Under the pieces are notes generated by a model. It made no database searches. It was not told the origin of the DNA and saw only the letters and a list, made by a program, of their open reading frames with translations. Shown one piece after another: positions 6,714 to 9,129 of a stretch of 9,129 nt of DNA (position 1 is its first letter; every line of letters starts with the position of its first letter). Source of the DNA: an uncultured beta proteobacterium. GTDB lineage: Bacteria; Pseudomonadota; Gammaproteobacteria; Burkholderiales; Burkholderiaceae. The DNA is taken from positions 1 through 9,129 of the forward strand of contig CAJARE010000273.1 in assembly GCA_903944255.1 (NCBI GenBank), written 5' to 3'. The translations under genes and the position numbers were made by a program.

Positions 6714-7610
6714 TTAGATAGCAGGCTTATCAGACAAGGCTTTCATGTTTGTCTTTAACTCTTGACTCATTGGAGCATTGAGGTTAATTCCCTTTGGCGG
6801 AATATTTGTCTCAAACCACTTTTTGTATAACTTATCAAACTCACCTGTCTTGATGAGGTTAGCAAGAACACCGTCAACCAAAGATTTAAATTCAGGGTCA
6901 TCTTTTCTCAACATGATTGCATATGGCTCAACCTGAATTGAATCACCAACAACAACTAATTGTTTTGGATCTTTAGATGATGCTCGCAATCCATACAAAA
7001 GAATGTCGTCCATACCAAATGCATCAGCTCTTCCAGACTCAACCATCAACAATGCATCAGCGTGGTCTTTTGCACCAACCAACTCAAAGCCAAGATTTTT
7101 TTCTGTATTAATATTTCTAAGAACTTGGTAATTAGTCGTGCCAGTTGTAGAAACAACTTTTTTACCCTTTAAATCAGCAAGTGTCTTGATACCACTATTT
7201 GCTTTAGTTAAAAAGCGAGTACCTGTATAAAAATAGTTTGTTGCAAATGAAACCTGTTTGCCACGCTCAGAATTGTTTGTCGTTGAACCACACTCAATAT
7301 CAATTGTTCCATTTTGCAATAAAGGAATTCTATTTTGAGATGTTACAGCCTGAGTTTTTATATCTAAAGTTTTTTTACCGGTCTTCTTTTTTACTTCATC
7401 AACAACTATGTTACAGATCTCCCAGCCAAAACCAACTGGTTTACCATCACCACCAAGGTATGAAAATGGAATAGAAGATTCTCTATACGCAACAGTTATC
7501 GATCCTGAGGATTTAACTTTATCTAATGTTGAATCAGCAAAAACATTTGAACTAAAAGCAGTAGATGCTACTGCGGACAAAAGTCCTATACGAATTAATG
7601 CATTTTTCAC
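6714..7610 (-). CDS. gltI: Periplasmic glutamate/aspartate-binding protein (GltI type)
   Basis: This SBP family 3 protein (298 residues from this start) captures acidic amino acids in the periplasm and delivers them to the permease-ATPase complex. It shares long motifs with E. coli GltI: RESSIPFSY (43-51), TSQNRIPLLQNG (90-101) and ECGSTTNN (106-113), plus AKDHADA and ESGRADAFGMDD in the second lobe. A Sec signal peptide is clear: MKNALIRIG, a hydrophobic core, then NVFA with cleavage expected before D26. The start chosen is the GTG at 7610, because AAGGAG lies exactly 6 bases upstream (7622-7617) and the resulting N-terminus is a normal signal peptide. An in-frame ATG at 7631 would add seven residues including two acidic ones and has no ribosome site. 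It is the first gene after the regulator, with its own promoter region. Whether it accepts D-forms cannot be read from the sequence. Confidence 0.92.
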   Translation of the reverse strand: MKNALIRIGLLSAVASTAFSSNVFADSTLDKVKSSGSITVAYRESSIPFSYLGGDGKPVGFGWEICNIVVDEVKKKTGKKTLDIKTQAVTSQNRIPLLQNGTIDIECGSTTNNSERGKQVSFATNYFYTGTRFLTKANSGIKTLADLKGKKVVSTTGTTNYQVLRNINTEKNLGFELVGAKDHADALLMVESGRADAFGMDDILLYGLRASSKDPKQLVVVGDSIQVEPYAIMLRKDDPEFKSLVDGVLANLIKTGEFDKLYKKWFETNIPPKGINLNAPMSQELKTNMKALSDKPAI

Positions 7611-7616
7611 AGCTTG

Positions 7617-7622
7617 CTCCTT
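7617..7622 (-). promoter_or_regulatory. Strong ribosome-binding site that sets the GltI GTG start
   Basis: AAGGAG on the minus strand lies 6 bases before the GTG at 7610. It falls inside the frame that would be read from the upstream ATG at 7631, which itself has no Shine-Dalgarno sequence. This fixes the start at the GTG. Confidence 0.8.
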
Positions 7623-7652
7623 CTCATACATATGTCAAAATAGACAATAAGA

Positions 7653-7734
7653 ATTCTATGGGGATGTGAACTTATCCATTATTGTTTTTATGCTACATAG
7701 TATAAGTTTTACTTATAGCTCAAAAAAACTTATC
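7653..7734 (-). promoter_or_regulatory. Promoter region of the gltI operon with a LysR-type binding dyad
   Basis: The dyad TATAAGT-AAA-ACTTATA (7717-7701) is a perfect 7-bp inverted repeat containing the LysR-type pattern T-N11-A. Two further GATAAGT half-sites lie at 7734-7728 and 7676-7670. A -10-like TAGAAT (7658-7653) without a good -35 would put transcription start near 7646. The dyad centre would then be near -63 and the lower half-site near -27, the layout typical of LysR-activated promoters. An alternative -10, TATACT (7704-7699), overlaps the dyad and would instead imply repression. The repeats are seen; promoter position and regulator are inferred. Confidence 0.45.
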
Positions 7735-7771
7735 TCAATTAAAAATATTAGGGTTAACCACTAATCAAAAA

Positions 7772-8653
7772 TCAGAGTGCTGCAGTAACACCTTTAATGG
7801 CTTCAATAAAATAAGCTACTGGATTCGCAGATCTAACTCCCTGTGGAATTAATGCACAAATTTCCACTGGAACCTCAGGTAACAAAACTTTTGAATCGAG
7901 ATTCTCACCTAAAGCTGATGCAGTAAAAGAGTCGACAATTGCTGGGCCAAATCCCTCCTCTGCTAAAACCATTGCAATATGGTGCGTTTGAACTGTTATG
8001 CCCCCTTGCGGTGCATATCCCATCCTGGACCACTGTGTTGCAAGGAGCGCTCCTAAAGGATCCCTCTCATCAATACGAATAAATGGTCTATGGATAACAT
8101 CTTCCAAAAACACAGTCTTGTTTCTATTGTTCTTTTTATCTGCCTGCGTAAGATAAACAAGATTACCTACAGCAATTCTCTCTTCAATTAAGCCAGGATG
8201 GGGTTGACTACCATAAACGACACCAACATCACCTTCCTGCAAAGCAATAGCCTTTGCAATTTCATTAGAATGAAGCGTACGTATCGAAATTGACATCTTA
8301 GGAAATTTTTTCCTAAACACACTTAACGCCGCAGGCAATACCTTAACAGCTAACGAAGGTACGATTAACACCCTAAGCTGCATTTCCTGACCGCCTTTCA
8401 AAGCCTGAGCCAATCGTTTCACAGACTCTATTTGAAGCATTACTTTTTGAACTTCTGGATAAAGGGCATGAGCTTCACTTGTCGGAACAAGCCGGTTGCG
8501 CTGCCTAGAAAATAATTGATACCCCAATTGCAACTCTGCATGTTGTAATGTTTGCGTTACGGCAGATTGAGACACATAAAGCAACTCAGCCGCAGCACTT
8601 GCAGTGCCAGTAATCATAATTGCATTAAAAACTTCAATATGCTTAAGCTTCAT
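7772..8653 (-). CDS. LysR-family transcriptional regulator
   Basis: The 293-residue product has the standard layout of the family. An N-terminal winged helix-turn-helix (about 1-60) includes the recognition helix around YVSQSAVTQTLQHAE (26-40), followed by a linker helix and a two-lobed effector-binding domain (from about 91). The N-terminal KHIEVFNAI and the THHIAMVLAEEGFGPAIV segment in the effector domain recall the subgroup containing LysR and NocR/OccR, which sense amino acids and their derivatives; this is an impression, not a tested assignment. Unusually for this family it is not divergent from its presumed targets: it lies upstream in the same orientation, with 161 bases to the gltI start. 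Its ATG at 8653 has no clear ribosome site. The likely target is the dyad at 7701-7717 and the likely effector an acidic or D-amino acid; both are inferred. Confidence 0.9.
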   Translation of the reverse strand: MKLKHIEVFNAIMITGTASAAAELLYVSQSAVTQTLQHAELQLGYQLFSRQRNRLVPTSEAHALYPEVQKVMLQIESVKRLAQALKGGQEMQLRVLIVPSLAVKVLPAALSVFRKKFPKMSISIRTLHSNEIAKAIALQEGDVGVVYGSQPHPGLIEERIAVGNLVYLTQADKKNNRNKTVFLEDVIHRPFIRIDERDPLGALLATQWSRMGYAPQGGITVQTHHIAMVLAEEGFGPAIVDSFTASALGENLDSKVLLPEVPVEICALIPQGVRSANPVAYFIEAIKGVTAAL

Positions 8654-8995
8654 AATTTTTACTTTAAAAGATAACTTAAATTCCTAATGGGCACCTGCTA
8701 TCAATAGCTACATAGACCAATTAAATATCTAAACGCATATTAAGAAATATACACACTAGTATTTTAGATGATTAACAATGTCGGGTTAAACCGACACCAA
8801 ATGGTCAGGGTCAAAATTTATCTAGATTGCCAATTTTGTCGGTTTACCCGACAAATTTTCTCTTCACCAAGTTACCCATAGTTAGCTGGATCCGCCACGC
8901 TTGAGCAAGGCCACACTTACGCTAGCCAAGCTAGACCATAATTAACCACAATCGAGCCAATAGGTCAGCCTACTTTTATATAAACCCCTATGAAA

Positions 8996-8997
<2 letters not shown>
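8654..8997. other. Non-coding region between the LysR gene and tRNA-Arg
   Basis: About 340 AT-rich bases make up the right end of the island and must hold the LysR promoter. The region contains the GTCGG..CCGAC repeats (8780-8852) and a small palindrome GCTAT-CA-ATAGC (8698-8709). Possible -10-like sequences occur on the minus strand (for example TAAAAT near 8763-8768), but none has a convincing -35, so I do not fix a promoter. No integrase remnant or other gene was recognised. Confidence 0.5.
8780..8852. repeat. Pair of inverted GTCGG..CCGAC palindromes near the right island end
   Basis: GTCGGGTTAAACCGAC (8780-8795) and GTCGGTTTACCCGAC (8838-8852) are near-exact inverted copies of one another, and each is itself nearly palindromic. 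Between them CAAAATT (8812-8818) and AATTTTG (8832-8838) form an inner inverted pair, so the whole 73-bp block has dyad symmetry. A third copy lies at 529-543 near the opposite island end, in the same orientation as the 8780 copy. Possible roles are integrase arm sites or a regulator operator, since the block is about 130-200 bp upstream of the LysR start. Confidence 0.6.
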
Positions 8998-9074
<77 letters not shown>

Positions 9075-9106
9075 ATGGAAACACGAATTGCTGGACTAAA
9101 GAATCA

Positions 9107-9129
9107 TGGTCGGGGCGAAAGGATTCGAA
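9107..9129 (-). tRNA. tRNA-Pro, 3' end only (runs off the window)
   Basis: The visible part comprises the T-loop TTCGAAT, the 3' T-stem strand CCTTT, the 3' acceptor strand CGCCCCG, discriminator A and an encoded CCA. The implied acceptor start CGGGGCG, with a C1-G72 pair and A73, is characteristic of bacterial tRNA-Pro, but the anticodon is outside the window. It lies 32 bases upstream of tRNA-Arg on the same strand, suggesting a tRNA operon. Confidence 0.75.

Noticed and set aside
7633..7638. Perfect -35-like TTGACA on the minus strand
   Set aside because: Only about 22 bases before the GTG start, so any matching -10 would fall inside the gltI coding region. Probably chance.
7692..8715. 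Shared 9-mer GCTACATAG at 7692-7700 and 8707-8715 in the two promoter regions
   Set aside because: It is short and AT-rich, its flanks are not similar and its distance to the start codons differs. It could be a regulatory element but is not distinguishable from chance here.

Overview
The window looks like a chromosomal segment of an AT-rich betaproteobacterium. The tRNA sequences, the GltIJKL-type transporter and the base composition would suit Burkholderiales, possibly a freshwater genus such as Polynucleobacter. That assignment is an impression from the sequence, not the result of a search. All genes lie on the minus strand, so transcription runs from right to left.

Right edge (about 8998-9129): the 3' end of a tRNA-Pro, then a complete tRNA-Arg(TCT) with an encoded CCA, both on the minus strand. 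Left edge (1-413): the start of a host lipoprotein gene with a perfect FNR/ANR-type box upstream, then a degenerate copy of the 3' half of the same tRNA-Arg (367-413). The intact tRNA at 8996-9042 and the copy at 367-413 are direct repeats 8,629 bp apart. Their arrangement is what integration of a genomic island into the 3' end of a tRNA gene produces. No integrase is present between the repeats. Short palindromes of the form GTCGG..CCGAC lie just inside both ends.

Between the repeats, in transcription order, are: a LysR-family regulator (8653-7772); a promoter region with a LysR-type dyad; a periplasmic glutamate/aspartate-binding protein (gltI-like); a hairpin; an aspartate/glutamate racemase; a DadA-like D-amino-acid dehydrogenase; aspartate ammonia-lyase (aspA); two ABC permeases (gltJ, gltK); the ABC ATPase (gltL); and a RidA-family imine deaminase. 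From the racemase to gltL, genes overlap or are at most about a dozen bases apart.

Together the genes read as one cassette for importing and catabolising acidic amino acids, including D-forms. The ABC transporter imports Asp/Glu and the racemase interconverts D- and L-forms. Aspartase turns L-Asp into fumarate plus ammonia. The DadA-like enzyme oxidises D-amino acids to imines and then keto acids, and RidA clears reactive imines. The most notable observation is that this pathway sits as compact cargo between tRNA-Arg repeats with no recognisable mobility gene.
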